Numbered from the stretch's first letter, positions 1 to 7,545 are shown. The stretch is DNA of 18,562 bases from JBAVOR01 sp049692255 (GCA_049692255.1 JBAVOR010000029.1:1-18562); one strand, 5' to 3'. Numbers and translations are program-made. The notes: generated by a model from the sequence alone, not told the origin.

Positions 1-45
1 GTTCCATAGCTCCCCCTTTTTTATATAAAGCTTTTTATTTTTGGA

Positions 46-84
46 CAAAAAAATGGCGTACAGGGTTTGGTTACCCTATACGCC
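46..84 (-). terminator. Intrinsic terminator of the infC-rpmI-rplT operon
   Basis: Read on the minus strand, arms GGCGTATAGGGT (84-73) and ACCCTGTACGCC (66-55) pair over 12 bp with one U-G wobble around a 6-nt loop. A run of seven T follows at 53-47. This is a textbook Rho-independent terminator, about 70 nt beyond the rplT stop codon, and it closes the minus-strand operon. Confidence 0.9.
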
Positions 85-152
85 TTATACTGTAGTGCAA
101 CGGCTTTACACAAGTCAATAGTATTTGCCGTCACATAATAACTGTGTCTATT

Positions 153-503
153 TTAAGCTTGTTGCGCCAACGTAACGAGCTGCCCAAATACCTGTGGCTG
201 ATATACTGCCAACTGGCTGAGCATTTTTCTGTTGATCGAAACGTTTGCTTTCTTGAGTCCTGCAATAAAGGTGCTGTATGACATGCCCATTTCATTGCAG
301 AGCGCATTAATACGGACGATAAAGAGTGATCTCATATCACGCTTTTTGTGTTTTCGTCCTACATAGGAATAGGCCATGGCGCGAAGCAATGTTTCTTTTG
401 CTCGCTTGATAATATTTTTTCGTTGCCCCCAGTAGCCTTTGGTTTCTTTGAGTAGTCGTTTATGGCGTTTCTTGGTGGCCATACCTCTTTTGACACGTGT
501 CAT
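153..503 (-). CDS. rplT: 50S ribosomal protein L20
   Basis: The 116-residue product is ribosomal protein L20, an early-assembly protein that binds 23S rRNA in the large subunit. The start TRVKRG and the segments RDRR-like KKRDMRSLFIVRIN and SYSTFIAGLKKANVSINRK match the family, and the length is close to the usual 115-120. The first ATG is chosen because the family begins with M-x-RVKRG and a purine-rich AAGGGA lies upstream. It is the last gene of the unit, 29 nt after rpmI and before the terminator. In E. coli and Bacillus L20 represses this operon by binding its mRNA. No such leader is evident here, because infC follows recA by only 29 nt. Confidence 0.97.
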   Translation of the reverse strand: MTRVKRGMATKKRHKRLLKETKGYWGQRKNIIKRAKETLLRAMAYSYVGRKHKKRDMRSLFIVRINALCNEMGMSYSTFIAGLKKANVSINRKMLSQLAVYQPQVFGQLVTLAQQA

Positions 504-532
504 GAGTTCTTTCCCTTGTCTCTAATTAAATG

Positions 533-730
533 CTAGCCGTTTGGTAATAATACGCGAAAATGATGCAAGTTACTGCTATCAACATATGCACCGGCGCGTA
601 AATTTCTTTTTCTTTTGCGTGACTTCTTAGTCAGTAAGTGGCGACGATTGGTCTTTGAAAATTTAATCAAACCACTTTTGAGTTTTTTGAATCTCTTTTT
701 TGCCCCTGAGTGGGTTTTCATTTTCGGCAT
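533..730 (-). CDS. rpmI: 50S ribosomal protein L35
   Basis: The 65-residue very basic product matches ribosomal protein L35 of the large subunit, from the PKMKTHSGAKKRFK start through the Lys/Arg-rich middle KKSRKRKRNLR. Length equals the family norm of about 64-66. The ATG is preceded by AAAGGG at a suitable distance. It lies between infC (12-nt gap) and rplT (29-nt gap), the conserved bacterial order infC-rpmI-rplT. Nothing looks damaged. Confidence 0.97.
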   Translation of the reverse strand: MPKMKTHSGAKKRFKKLKSGLIKFSKTNRRHLLTKKSRKRKRNLRAGAYVDSSNLHHFRVLLPNG

Positions 731-742
731 AAATACCCTTTG

Positions 743-1303
743 TTACTTTTTTACAAAATATACGCGCGTCCAAATCATTCCTGCACAGGATTCTTTTTCG
801 AACGCTATCGATTCTAAACCAAAATCATGGAGCAACTGTTCAAATTGCCCAAACAGTTCAGCACCACGCTCCCTTAGTTGCCCTCCCTCACGTCCTTTAA
901 ACATGAGAGTCACCTTGACGTGTTTTCCTTCATTTAAGAAATCGAACGCCTGGCGCACTTTGGTCTTATAATCATGTTCGCCTATTTTCGGACGAATCTT
1001 GATCTCTTTAACCTGAATTATCTTCTGATGCTTCTTAGCTTCAGCAAGTTTTTTCTTTTTGGCATATAATATTTTACCATAATCTACGATTTTGACTACT
1101 GGTATTCCTTCTTTGCCATGTTCGGTCACCATAACCAGGTCAAGAGACGAGGTACGGGCTATGCGCAATGCGTCTTCCCGAGACATGACACCGAGCGCTT
1201 CCCCATCAGCACTAATAACCTGTAGCTGGGGTGCGCGAATCTGTTCATTAATCGGCAACGTTATGCTGCCGGTATCTTTTTTTGGTATGTTCAAGGTTCT
1301 CAT
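743..1303 (-). CDS. infC: Translation initiation factor IF-3
   Basis: The 186-residue product is IF-3, which binds the 30S subunit, keeps it apart from the 50S subunit and checks start-codon and initiator-tRNA pairing. The N-domain is visible at about 15-85 (LPINEQIRAPQLQVI, KIVDYGKILYAKKKK). A lysine-rich linker follows, then the C-domain from about 97 (KEIKIRPKIGEHDYKTK, GKHVKVTLMFKGRE). The last 20 residues are divergent and lack the usual P-x-x-EGR-x-M-x-M-x-L-x-P pattern. The start is an ordinary ATG, not the rare AUU by which E. coli infC autoregulates, with AAAGGA upstream. It lies 29 nt after recA and 12 nt before rpmI. Confidence 0.96.
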   Translation of the reverse strand: MRTLNIPKKDTGSITLPINEQIRAPQLQVISADGEALGVMSREDALRIARTSSLDLVMVTEHGKEGIPVVKIVDYGKILYAKKKKLAEAKKHQKIIQVKEIKIRPKIGEHDYKTKVRQAFDFLNEGKHVKVTLMFKGREGGQLRERGAELFGQFEQLLHDFGLESIAFEKESCAGMIWTRVYFVKK

Positions 1304-1332
1304 AATCCTTTATGATAAGAAATAGGTACTGA

Positions 1333-2358
1333 TCATGATGCCTGATTGCTCTGGTTCCATGGAGCAAGTGCGCTAATTTTCTTCTGAATAGCATCCATCA
1401 CTGTTTCATTTTCTTTGAGGTACGCTAATGCTTGTTCTCGCCCTTGAGCGATCTTTTCTCCTTCAAAGGAGAACCAAGCGCCTGATTGCGCTATCACTTG
1501 GTAGTGAATTGCTGCATCAAGCAGGTCGAGCTCATGGGATATTCCCTCGCTAAACAACAGGTCAAGCTCTGCAAAGCGGAACGGTGGGGCCATCTTATTC
1601 TTGACCACCTTTACTACTACCCGGTTGCCAATATGCTTGTCATTTTTCTTCAAGCTAGCGATACGGCGTACATCGAGACGGATGGACGCATAGAACTTGA
1701 GTGCGTTACCGCCGGTGGTTGTTTCTTTATTAGCGAATGGCATGCTATTAATATTATGCCTGATCTGATTAATAAAGATGAGCACCGTTTTTGACTTATG
1801 CACTACCGGAGTCAGCTTGCGTAATGCCTGAGACATAAGACGTGCTTGAAGGCCAACATGGGTGTCTCCCATATCGCCATCGAGTTCGGCTTTAGGCACC
1901 AATGCCGCTACTGAGTCGATAACGATGACATCAATAGCGCCCGAGCGAATTAACGCTTCAGCGATATCGAGTGCCTGTTCGCCAAAATCTGGCTGCGAAA
2001 TAATAAGCTCATCGGTGTTAATGTGCAAATTTGCTGCATAATTAATATCGAATGCATGTTCTGCGTCAATATAAGCGCACATGCCACCATTTTTTTGTGC
2101 TTGTGCAATGGTATGCATGGCGAGTGTGGTTTTACCGGACGCTTCTGGACCGAATATCTCTACGATGCGCCCACAGGGGAACCCTCCAACGCCGATCGCG
2201 TGATCGATGAGGATTGATCCGGTGGAAATAGCCTGCACTCGGGTGTGCTGTGCATCACCGAGGAACATAACCAGCCCATTGCCATGCTGTTTCGTGATCT
2301 GGCTAAAGGTGGCCTCGAGCATTTTCTTTTTTTCTGTCATGTTCGCAATTGTTGTCAT
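1333..2358 (-). CDS. recA: Recombinase RecA
   Basis: The 341-residue product is RecA, the ATP-dependent strand-exchange protein of homologous recombination and SOS signalling. Walker A is GPEASGKTT (70-78; the common form has SSGK), the catalytic Glu is in DAEHAFD (about 100), Walker B is VIVIDSV (144-150), and INQIR and ETTTGGNALKFYAS flank loop L2. Loop L2 is atypical: one residue longer than in E. coli by eye, without the usual MFGNPE. The C-terminus ends NQSNQAS and has no acidic tail of the E. coli kind. A GAGGA sequence precedes the ATG. Only 39 nt separate it from the upstream foldase gene, and I see no LexA-type palindrome there, so SOS control at this start is doubtful. Confidence 0.97.
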   Translation of the reverse strand: MTTIANMTEKKKMLEATFSQITKQHGNGLVMFLGDAQHTRVQAISTGSILIDHAIGVGGFPCGRIVEIFGPEASGKTTLAMHTIAQAQKNGGMCAYIDAEHAFDINYAANLHINTDELIISQPDFGEQALDIAEALIRSGAIDVIVIDSVAALVPKAELDGDMGDTHVGLQARLMSQALRKLTPVVHKSKTVLIFINQIRHNINSMPFANKETTTGGNALKFYASIRLDVRRIASLKKNDKHIGNRVVVKVVKNKMAPPFRFAELDLLFSEGISHELDLLDAAIHYQVIAQSGAWFSFEGEKIAQGREQALAYLKENETVMDAIQKKISALAPWNQSNQAS

Positions 2359-2397
2359 GGTATCTGTTATTCCTCGATGCTGATAGGCGGTCGATTA

Positions 2398-4311
2398 TTA
2401 ATTATTTCTTTGTATTGTAGCATGTTCATATAAATTCGCAATGAATGCACGCTGCACTATTTCTTTTTTACTATTATACAAATCCTTCTTGATTTCTGGC
2501 TCTTTTTGTTTCCAGAGGGCCTCATTGAACGGTTCTGTATGGGTGATTACTGCTATGTACAGATCCTGGTTTGGCGCTATTGCTGCCTGCACTGCTCCTG
2601 TTTTACCCTGTTGCGGGAGCAGCTGAGATGCTGGTATTCCTTTTTTATTGAGTGCTTCGATGGCTGCAGTATCGGTGTAAGCGAATGCTCCTTCATAGGC
2701 AACGATAGCCTGGAGCTCAGTTTTAAGGGCGTTAAGCTGTTGTTTTTTTGCAAGGGCTACTCCTTTTTCTTGTGCTTCGCGAATCGCTTCTTGTGCACGT
2801 GCAGCGGCCCATGCTTTTTTGACTGTCTCTTTAACGGTGTCGAATGCTGGTTCTGCGCTTTTGTGTATTTCGGTTACTTGGACAATAACGCCGCGCCCTT
2901 GTTCATCGATCAGCTTAGTCCACCCCTCTTTTTTGGTTTTGAATACTTTTTGTGCAAGAAGGTCTGTTCCGGCACTGATGGTATGGGTTGCAGGAGTTGC
3001 CCCTTTTTCTTTAACGAACGCTGCTATTTCTTGTGTTCCGCGCGCGATTGCTGCTGATGCTTCATCGGTGAACTGCTTTGCAAACTCTTGTTTGAGGAGG
3101 GTCGCATGGATCTGTTTTTTTACCGTATCGAGCGGTTTATAGGTAGCCAACCTTTTAGCGACCCGTTGAATAATCTCTAGTCCGCGCTCTGTTTGTATGA
3201 TTGGTGCAATATCGCCATCGTTTTTAAGCTTGAACAGGGCCGATTCTATTTCTGGCGACACGGTTCCTCGCGCAACGAACCCCACCAGTCCCCCTTGTGC
3301 GGCGCTCTTGGTATCTTTTGAGTGTTGCTTAGCGAGTGCTTCGAATGTGTGTGGTTCTTTTTGTATCTGCTTATACAGCTCACGCACCTGCTTTGCTGCT
3401 TGTGTCCCGGTGGCGTCTGTTACCGGAATAAGAATAGTGCGGTAGCTTACCTGTAATGGTGTTTGGATGAATTCATCTTTTTTATGCTTTGCATAATATG
3501 CTGCTATCTGGTCATCGGTAATGGTGATGCCAAACCGGTCTCCGTTACAGGTATACGTTGTTACGGTTCTTTTTTCTGGGGTCCAGAACCGTTTGTTTTT
3601 ATTATTCTCTTCAGTAAAGAACGCGCGGAGCGTATCATCTGAAGGGAGCTCTTTTTCGTATGCGGCGCGCTTTGCATCATACGCTACTTTATACAGCGTA
3701 AACGTATGTTTTAAGAACAGTCTTTCAAATAATTCGCGCACTTCATTCGCATCGATAACAACCGCTAGTGAAGCGATATCGGTAATGAGTGCACGGCACA
3801 ATGCCATCTCGATAGCCTGTTCAAACTGCTGCGTGCTCATGCCGCGGTAGCGAATGAATCTGTTCAGCAATCCATGGTCGATATGACCATCGCGGCTTAT
3901 GACCTGTAATGGTATGAGGCCGCGTAACTGGCTCATGATGCTCATGGGGTCATTCATTTTTTGTATGCTATAGGTTATCGGGAGTGTTATGCCCAGCTGT
4001 TGCGCGACGCGGTCAAGCAGTTTTTCGTTGATGAGCGTATGGCTGACTACGTTACGTACCATATCGGCCGGAATATTATAGACGTGGCTGATATATGATA
4101 TTCGTTCCATTTCTTGCGCAAAGCGAAACTCAAACTCTTGTTGGCTGATTGGCGATCCGTTCACCACGATAGGTCGTGCTTGTGTTCGCTGTGGATTTTC
4201 TCGTACAAAAAGAGAAACGATGGCGGTTCCCCCCACCATGGAAATAAGTACTGTCCATAAAACGATCTTGTACGTGGTGCTTTTGAGCACCTTTTCACGC
4301 AATAGTGCCAT
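2398..4311 (-). CDS. PpiD/SurA-like membrane-anchored peptidyl-prolyl isomerase
   Basis: The 637-residue product resembles PpiD (E. coli PpiD is 623 residues), a foldase anchored in the inner membrane with its bulk in the periplasm. Residues 1-14 are basic, 15-36 form one transmembrane segment, 45-200 match a SurA-N/PpiD-N chaperone region (PIVVNGSPISQQEFEFRF), and about 287-385 form a parvulin domain (VSYRTILIP, AKQHSKDTKSAAQGGLVGFV, PEIESALFKL). A second domain and a charged helical tail follow. Parvulin domains in PpiD are often weakly active, so the chaperone role is safer than catalysis. The start has AAAGG 7 nt upstream and lies inside the preceding gene (17-nt overlap), implying coupled translation. 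PrsA/SurA-like is the alternative label. Confidence 0.85.
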   Translation of the reverse strand: MALLREKVLKSTTYKIVLWTVLISMVGGTAIVSLFVRENPQRTQARPIVVNGSPISQQEFEFRFAQEMERISYISHVYNIPADMVRNVVSHTLINEKLLDRVAQQLGITLPITYSIQKMNDPMSIMSQLRGLIPLQVISRDGHIDHGLLNRFIRYRGMSTQQFEQAIEMALCRALITDIASLAVVIDANEVRELFERLFLKHTFTLYKVAYDAKRAAYEKELPSDDTLRAFFTEENNKNKRFWTPEKRTVTTYTCNGDRFGITITDDQIAAYYAKHKKDEFIQTPLQVSYRTILIPVTDATGTQAAKQVRELYKQIQKEPHTFEALAKQHSKDTKSAAQGGLVGFVARGTVSPEIESALFKLKNDGDIAPIIQTERGLEIIQRVAKRLATYKPLDTVKKQIHATLLKQEFAKQFTDEASAAIARGTQEIAAFVKEKGATPATHTISAGTDLLAQKVFKTKKEGWTKLIDEQGRGVIVQVTEIHKSAEPAFDTVKETVKKAWAAARAQEAIREAQEKGVALAKKQQLNALKTELQAIVAYEGAFAYTDTAAIEALNKKGIPASQLLPQQGKTGAVQAAIAPNQDLYIAVITHTEPFNEALWKQKEPEIKKDLYNSKKEIVQRAFIANLYEHATIQRNN

Positions 4312-4909
4312 TGTGTACCTTTATTTTTTTTATTGAATGTATCGGTTTAATGCGTTGTATATTTTCAATAAGTTGATTGATTACCGTCTCTGACTCATAA
4401 TTATGTGTAACTACTTGGTACCATACTACCTTCTTAGTTACCCCTTTGCGTCGCTGCGCGCTCACGCGTTCTACCAAACGTGTTTCTATGTTGCCACGCT
4501 GCTGTAGATGCTTTTGGTATGCAGTGGCAGCGCTGCGTGTACCGAACCCCACCAGTTGTGCCATCCAACGTTCTTGTGTGGTTGTTGGCGCACTGACCCC
4601 TTGAGATGGTATTGCACCATCACTGGTTTGCTGTTCATGGTGTGCAACAGCTGCCGGAGCAGTCTCTTCTTCTGGCATGTTTACTGGCTGTGGTAATCGT
4701 TGCCATAAATGGTGGGTTGCCACCATCTTTTGGATTTCTTGATTGGCCGATTCGAACGTCTGTTTTTTTCCCCAGAAATATCCGGATATAAATGTCATGC
4801 AGAATGCCATGACGCAACAGCTCGTAATAACGCCCGCTTCACGGCGCCCTATACAAAGCATCCGTGATTGATTACAGGTGCATCGTTCGTTAGTTTTGTC
4901 CATCGACAC
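4295..4909 (-). CDS. Single-span membrane protein with a SPOR-like C-terminal domain
   Basis: The 204-residue product has a short cytoplasmic N-terminus, one transmembrane segment (about 27-46), a Pro/Ala/Gln-rich linker (70-112), and a C-terminal region (114-195) with SPOR-like features. Those are WMAQLVGFGTRSAATAYQKHLQQ and, after a basic loop, VVWYQVVTHNYES. SPOR domains bind denuded peptidoglycan at division sites, so a cell-wall or division role is likely but inferred. Six cysteines fall in the first 37 residues. The start is taken as GTG (4909), since AAGG in the last miaA codons lies 7 nt upstream; an in-frame ATG two codons on is the alternative. It begins 4 nt after miaA and overlaps the foldase gene. 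Confidence 0.65.
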   Translation of the reverse strand: MSMDKTNERCTCNQSRMLCIGRREAGVITSCCVMAFCMTFISGYFWGKKQTFESANQEIQKMVATHHLWQRLPQPVNMPEEETAPAAVAHHEQQTSDGAIPSQGVSAPTTTQERWMAQLVGFGTRSAATAYQKHLQQRGNIETRLVERVSAQRRKGVTKKVVWYQVVTHNYESETVINQLIENIQRIKPIHSIKKIKVHNGTIA

Positions 4910-4913
4910 TGTT

Positions 4914-5864
4914 CTACCTTTTTAACTGTATGAGCGACACTAATTGATTTAGGTATAAATCAATGTCAGATAAAGTCAAGTTAAATACCTGTGCATCACC
5001 ACCCCAGCTTCCTATTTTTTTGATCAGCATACGCGCATATGTTTCTTGTCTTTTAGCGTAGGCAGCAGTTTTTTGTGCTATGGTATGGACCAGTGCTTCA
5101 GCATCAATTGGCCCGTTACTTCTGAGTGATTCGAACACCGTCTCATACCCAATCAACCCCTTGCGCTCAATAAATGGTTGCCATGCAGTGCCCTGTAACT
5201 GCACGCACTCCTCTATCCATCCGTGCGCGAGCATGGCGCGGGTGCGCTGCGTAATACGTTCAATTAATACGGGGCGATCGGCAGTGAGATGTATTACCGT
5301 ATACTCACCAATAGGGCTATAGATCGGTTGGTATGCAGATGGAAGGGTACGGGTTGCGTGCCATACCGCTATTGCGCGCGCAATGCGATAGGTATCGTTC
5401 GGGTGTATTGCTTTCGCACGTACGGGGTCTATGCGTGCGAGGGTATCCCATTGCACATCAGAGCCTTCGATCGATTCTGCTCCGACGGGCACAGCGAGCG
5501 AATCGCGCGTGTGTAATGGTGTAGCTGTCGACAACAAGCTCATACAATAAAATCCACTACCGCCGACAATAATAGGAACGCGCGCGCGCGCGCGTATAGC
5601 CGCCACCTGCTCTATAACTGCTGCGCGATATGTCGGGCCGCTGTAATCAACCGGCTCATCAATACATCCATACAACCAATGAGGCACTCCTTCTTGTTGA
5701 TCAACAGAAGGCTTAGCGGTTCCTATGCCGAATGGCCCATACAACTGCCCCATATCCGCATTAATAATTTCACCGTTAATACGATGCGCCAATGCAAGTG
5801 CAAAGGCACTTTTGCCTACCGCAGTGGGGCCATATATAATGATAATCGGCGCATCTTGTTTCAT
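4914..5864 (-). CDS. miaA: tRNA dimethylallyltransferase MiaA
   Basis: The 316-residue product transfers a dimethylallyl group to N6 of adenosine 37 in tRNAs reading UNN codons, the first step to ms2i6A. The P-loop GPTAVGKS is at 12-19, NADMGQLYGPFGIGTAKP at 35-51, GGSGFY at 101-106, and later family-typical blocks are RAIAVWHATRT and GLIGYETV. Length is normal. The motif usually written QVYRGMDIGTAKP has become QLYGPFGIGTAKP, an altered version. An alternating CG tract encodes RARAR just before the GGSGFY block. The gene begins 9 nt after carD and ends 4 nt before the SPOR-like gene, so it is inside the operon. Confidence 0.95.
   Translation of the reverse strand: MKQDAPIIIIYGPTAVGKSAFALALAHRINGEIINADMGQLYGPFGIGTAKPSVDQQEGVPHWLYGCIDEPVDYSGPTYRAAVIEQVAAIRARARVPIIVGGSGFYCMSLLSTATPLHTRDSLAVPVGAESIEGSDVQWDTLARIDPVRAKAIHPNDTYRIARAIAVWHATRTLPSAYQPIYSPIGEYTVIHLTADRPVLIERITQRTRAMLAHGWIEECVQLQGTAWQPFIERKGLIGYETVFESLRSNGPIDAEALVHTIAQKTAAYAKRQETYARMLIKKIGSWGGDAQVFNLTLSDIDLYLNQLVSLIQLKR
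5579..5594. repeat. (CG)8 dinucleotide tract inside miaA
   Basis: Eight uninterrupted CG units lie in the miaA reading frame and encode Arg-Ala repeats around residues 91-95. Alternating CG can adopt Z-DNA and is prone to slippage. A change of one unit would frameshift miaA early. The tract stands out against the AT-leaning surroundings. Confidence 0.9.
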
Positions 5865-5873
5865 GTTCTTGTC

Positions 5874-6416
5874 TTATTGCTCGTGTTCTATGGGTAATCT
5901 GCGTATTCCCTTAAGTACCGTCCCATACCGTTTAAAGCAGCTACGCAGCTGCTCTGCTGCTTTTTCTTCTTGTAGCTGTTTGACTAACGCAATCTCTTCA
6001 GCCAACATGGTTTCAGTGTGACACAATAAATTTTTTTCGCAAAACGAAAGCTCTTTCTGCTGTTCAATATGTTTTAACTCTTGATAAATAGCCGATATGT
6101 CCCGAATGTTGCCAGTACGCAACCGTAACTGGTACTCTTTATTGCGTTGCTTCCAGTTGTTAGCAAGATCGGTAACGGGTAACTTTTTAACCGGTTTGCT
6201 GAGCGTATCAAATAACGAATCGATCAGTTCTTGCGAGCTTAACGGGCGCACGCCGCAGTTTAACGCATTGCAGGGCACGAGAATAATCATCCCCTTGCCC
6301 ACAAAGGTCAACTCGTAAAATAAGGTGAGCTCTCCGCCCATCGCTTTTTCCAAGATGCGGGTAATGGTTGCAACGCCATGGCCGGGATACACAACCTTAT
6401 CGCCAAGACTAAACAT
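5874..6416 (-). CDS. CarD/CdnL-family RNA polymerase-binding regulator
   Basis: The 180-residue product matches the CarD/CdnL/TRCF-RID family. These proteins bind the RNA polymerase beta subunit through an N-terminal Tudor-like domain, and a helical C-domain stabilises open promoter complexes. The signature MFSLGDKVVYPGHGVATI is at the extreme N-terminus, followed by YELTFVGKGMIILVPCNA and VRPLSSQEL within the first 65 residues. Residues 95-175 are charged and helical. Length is close to the usual 160-180. AAGGAGCT lies 7 nt upstream of the ATG, and a promoter candidate sits within 60 nt. It is the first gene of the eight-gene unit and probably acts globally on transcription. Confidence 0.9.
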   Translation of the reverse strand: MFSLGDKVVYPGHGVATITRILEKAMGGELTLFYELTFVGKGMIILVPCNALNCGVRPLSSQELIDSLFDTLSKPVKKLPVTDLANNWKQRNKEYQLRLRTGNIRDISAIYQELKHIEQQKELSFCEKNLLCHTETMLAEEIALVKQLQEEKAAEQLRSCFKRYGTVLKGIRRLPIEHEQ

Positions 6417-6439
6417 ACTAGAGCTCCTTTTTTATGGGT

Positions 6440-6468
6440 AGTATACCTGTCAAATCGGGTATTGTAAG
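6440..6468 (-). promoter_or_regulatory. Candidate sigma70 promoter of the carD operon
   Basis: On the minus strand, a -35 candidate CTTACA (6468-6463) and a -10 candidate TATACT (6445-6440) are separated by 17 nt. A start site near 6433 would give a leader of under 20 nt carrying the carD ribosome site. The -10 matches five of six consensus bases and the -35 four of six. Confidence 0.55.
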
Positions 6469-6491
6469 TAGCATAGCACAGTCCCTATACT
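6462..6491 (+). promoter_or_regulatory. Candidate rightward promoter divergent from carD
   Basis: A -35 candidate TTGTAA (6462-6467) and a -10 candidate TATACT (6486-6491) are separated by 18 nt. The -35 shares five of its six positions with the -35 of the leftward carD promoter. The transcript would start near 6498 and enter a stretch with no recognised gene, so its product is unknown. Confidence 0.45.
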
Positions 6492-6549
6492 ATTAAAAAT
6501 TACGCGAGAACATCGATAGAGTGGCTCTTATAAAAGATTGCGACAAGGA

Positions 6550-6672
6550 ATGCGTGTGGGTATTTTTTCAATCGATTGTCATATGAAAAGGAGACACTGT
6601 TTTTTGAGAGCTCTGATGAAGCAATTTGAGCGGGAAGCTGCAGGCTACAGTAAAAAATATACAAGTAAGTAA
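6550..6672 (+). CDS. Doubtful 40-residue ORF downstream of the divergent promoter
   Basis: An ATG-to-TAA ORF begins MRVGIFSIDCHMKRRH and ends YSKKYTSK: 40 residues, basic, with no family recognised. It lies about 50 nt after the predicted start of the rightward transcript, which is the only argument for it. An AAGGA sequence directly abuts the ATG, too close for normal initiation. The internal ATG at 6583 has no better site. It could equally be chance, or part of an untranslated RNA. Confidence 0.2.
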   Translation: MRVGIFSIDCHMKRRHCFLRALMKQFEREAAGYSKKYTSK

Positions 6673-7540
6673 TTATATAATTATTAAATATTTTTACTCA
6701 TTCAAATAATGCGCGCGGCACGCTCTTGGGTAATTGCGCAAGGTGAGGCAGCAAGCGACGCAAGAAGAAAAGAAAGCGCAGTCTGCTGCAAGAGGGAGTA
6801 AAACGGGGAGGCAGAGTGCAGCGGAGGGATGTATTTTATGGAATTACTTGTTTTTATGTAATTGTTGGTGTTGCTGTTATTAGCAGCAATAGGAAATTTT
6901 AAATTAATTATTTCAAAACCATCAATATAATCTATACTGTTTTTGGCGTAAAACCATGCGATTGCGTCAATAGTGCTAATTTCATTATTTTTCACAATAG
7001 CAATAATAGCAAAAAGGCGTGTATTGGTTTGGTATTTATGTTCGTAAGCAGTGGGCGTACGATTGGTGTAAGGTCTACCCTTTTGATTACATCATCCTGC
7101 CTCTTATTTTCTTATCGCAGGTCTCTATTATTCTTACTCTTAGCGCATGTTCGCGCGCTCTCTATGTTCTTCTATATATTCTTCCTTTACTACCCTGATC
7201 GCGTGTGTTATATGCGCATGGCTCCAATGTACTGTATACTGTTTATCCTTATACTGGTACATACTGGTTATCTTTTATCTTCTTAATCCTTTTAATTCCG
7301 CTTAATTCCGCAATCTTCTTAATTCCGTATTCCGTATTAATTCCGTATTAATTCCGTAGCAACGGAGTCTAGCCAAGCACCCTCTTATTCCCCAAGTAAA
7401 CGGGCGCATAAGGCAGAAAATATGGCGCAGGAATAAAGGGGGCGGGGCGCGGACGGAGTGGGGATTTTGTCCCAGGGGATTAAGCACGCTCCTTAGCGCC
7501 TTGCGTTATGCGACAAATAAGAGTACTTATTTTAATGGCT
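6673..7540. other. Long region without a convincing gene
   Basis: Nothing here qualifies as a gene by start context, composition or similarity. It contains an AT-rich palindrome at about 6670-6683, an 8-bp hairpin with arms TTGCTG/CAGCAA (6871-6889), a purine-rich stretch (6740-6835), a T-rich stretch (7040-7290), short TTAATTCCG repeats (7291-7358), and a locally GC-rich patch (about 7365-7480). Three open frames of 61-97 codons cross it, but each lacks a ribosome site and runs through low-complexity sequence. Decayed genes or an unrecognised RNA are possible. Confidence 0.6.
7291..7358. repeat. Cluster of short TTAATTCCG(TA) direct repeats
   Basis: At least five copies of TTAATTCCG occur. 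The first two are 10 nt apart, one follows after a short interruption, and the last two are 11 nt apart and continue TA. A partial TTCCGTA unit lies between. The unit is too short for CRISPR. Slippage products or a binding-site array are possible. Confidence 0.75.
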
Positions 7541-7545
7541 TCGTC

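Noticed and set aside
6702..6995. Minus-strand open frame of 97 codons
   Set aside because: No ribosome site at the start. The second half translates a purine-rich repeat-like stretch into Ser/Leu/Ala-rich sequence, and nothing is recognisable. The N-terminal part looks somewhat protein-like, so a decayed gene cannot be excluded.
7029..7286. Plus-strand hydrophobic open frame of 85 codons
   Set aside because: It begins at TTG without a ribosome site, and its hydrophobicity follows simply from T-rich DNA.
7291..7358. CRISPR-like array
   Set aside because: The repeat is 9-11 nt without spacers of regular length, and no cas gene is present.
7302..7487. Minus-strand open frame of 61 codons
   Set aside because: It runs through the short repeats and the GC-rich patch, has no ribosome site, and its Arg/Pro/Cys-rich product has no family look.
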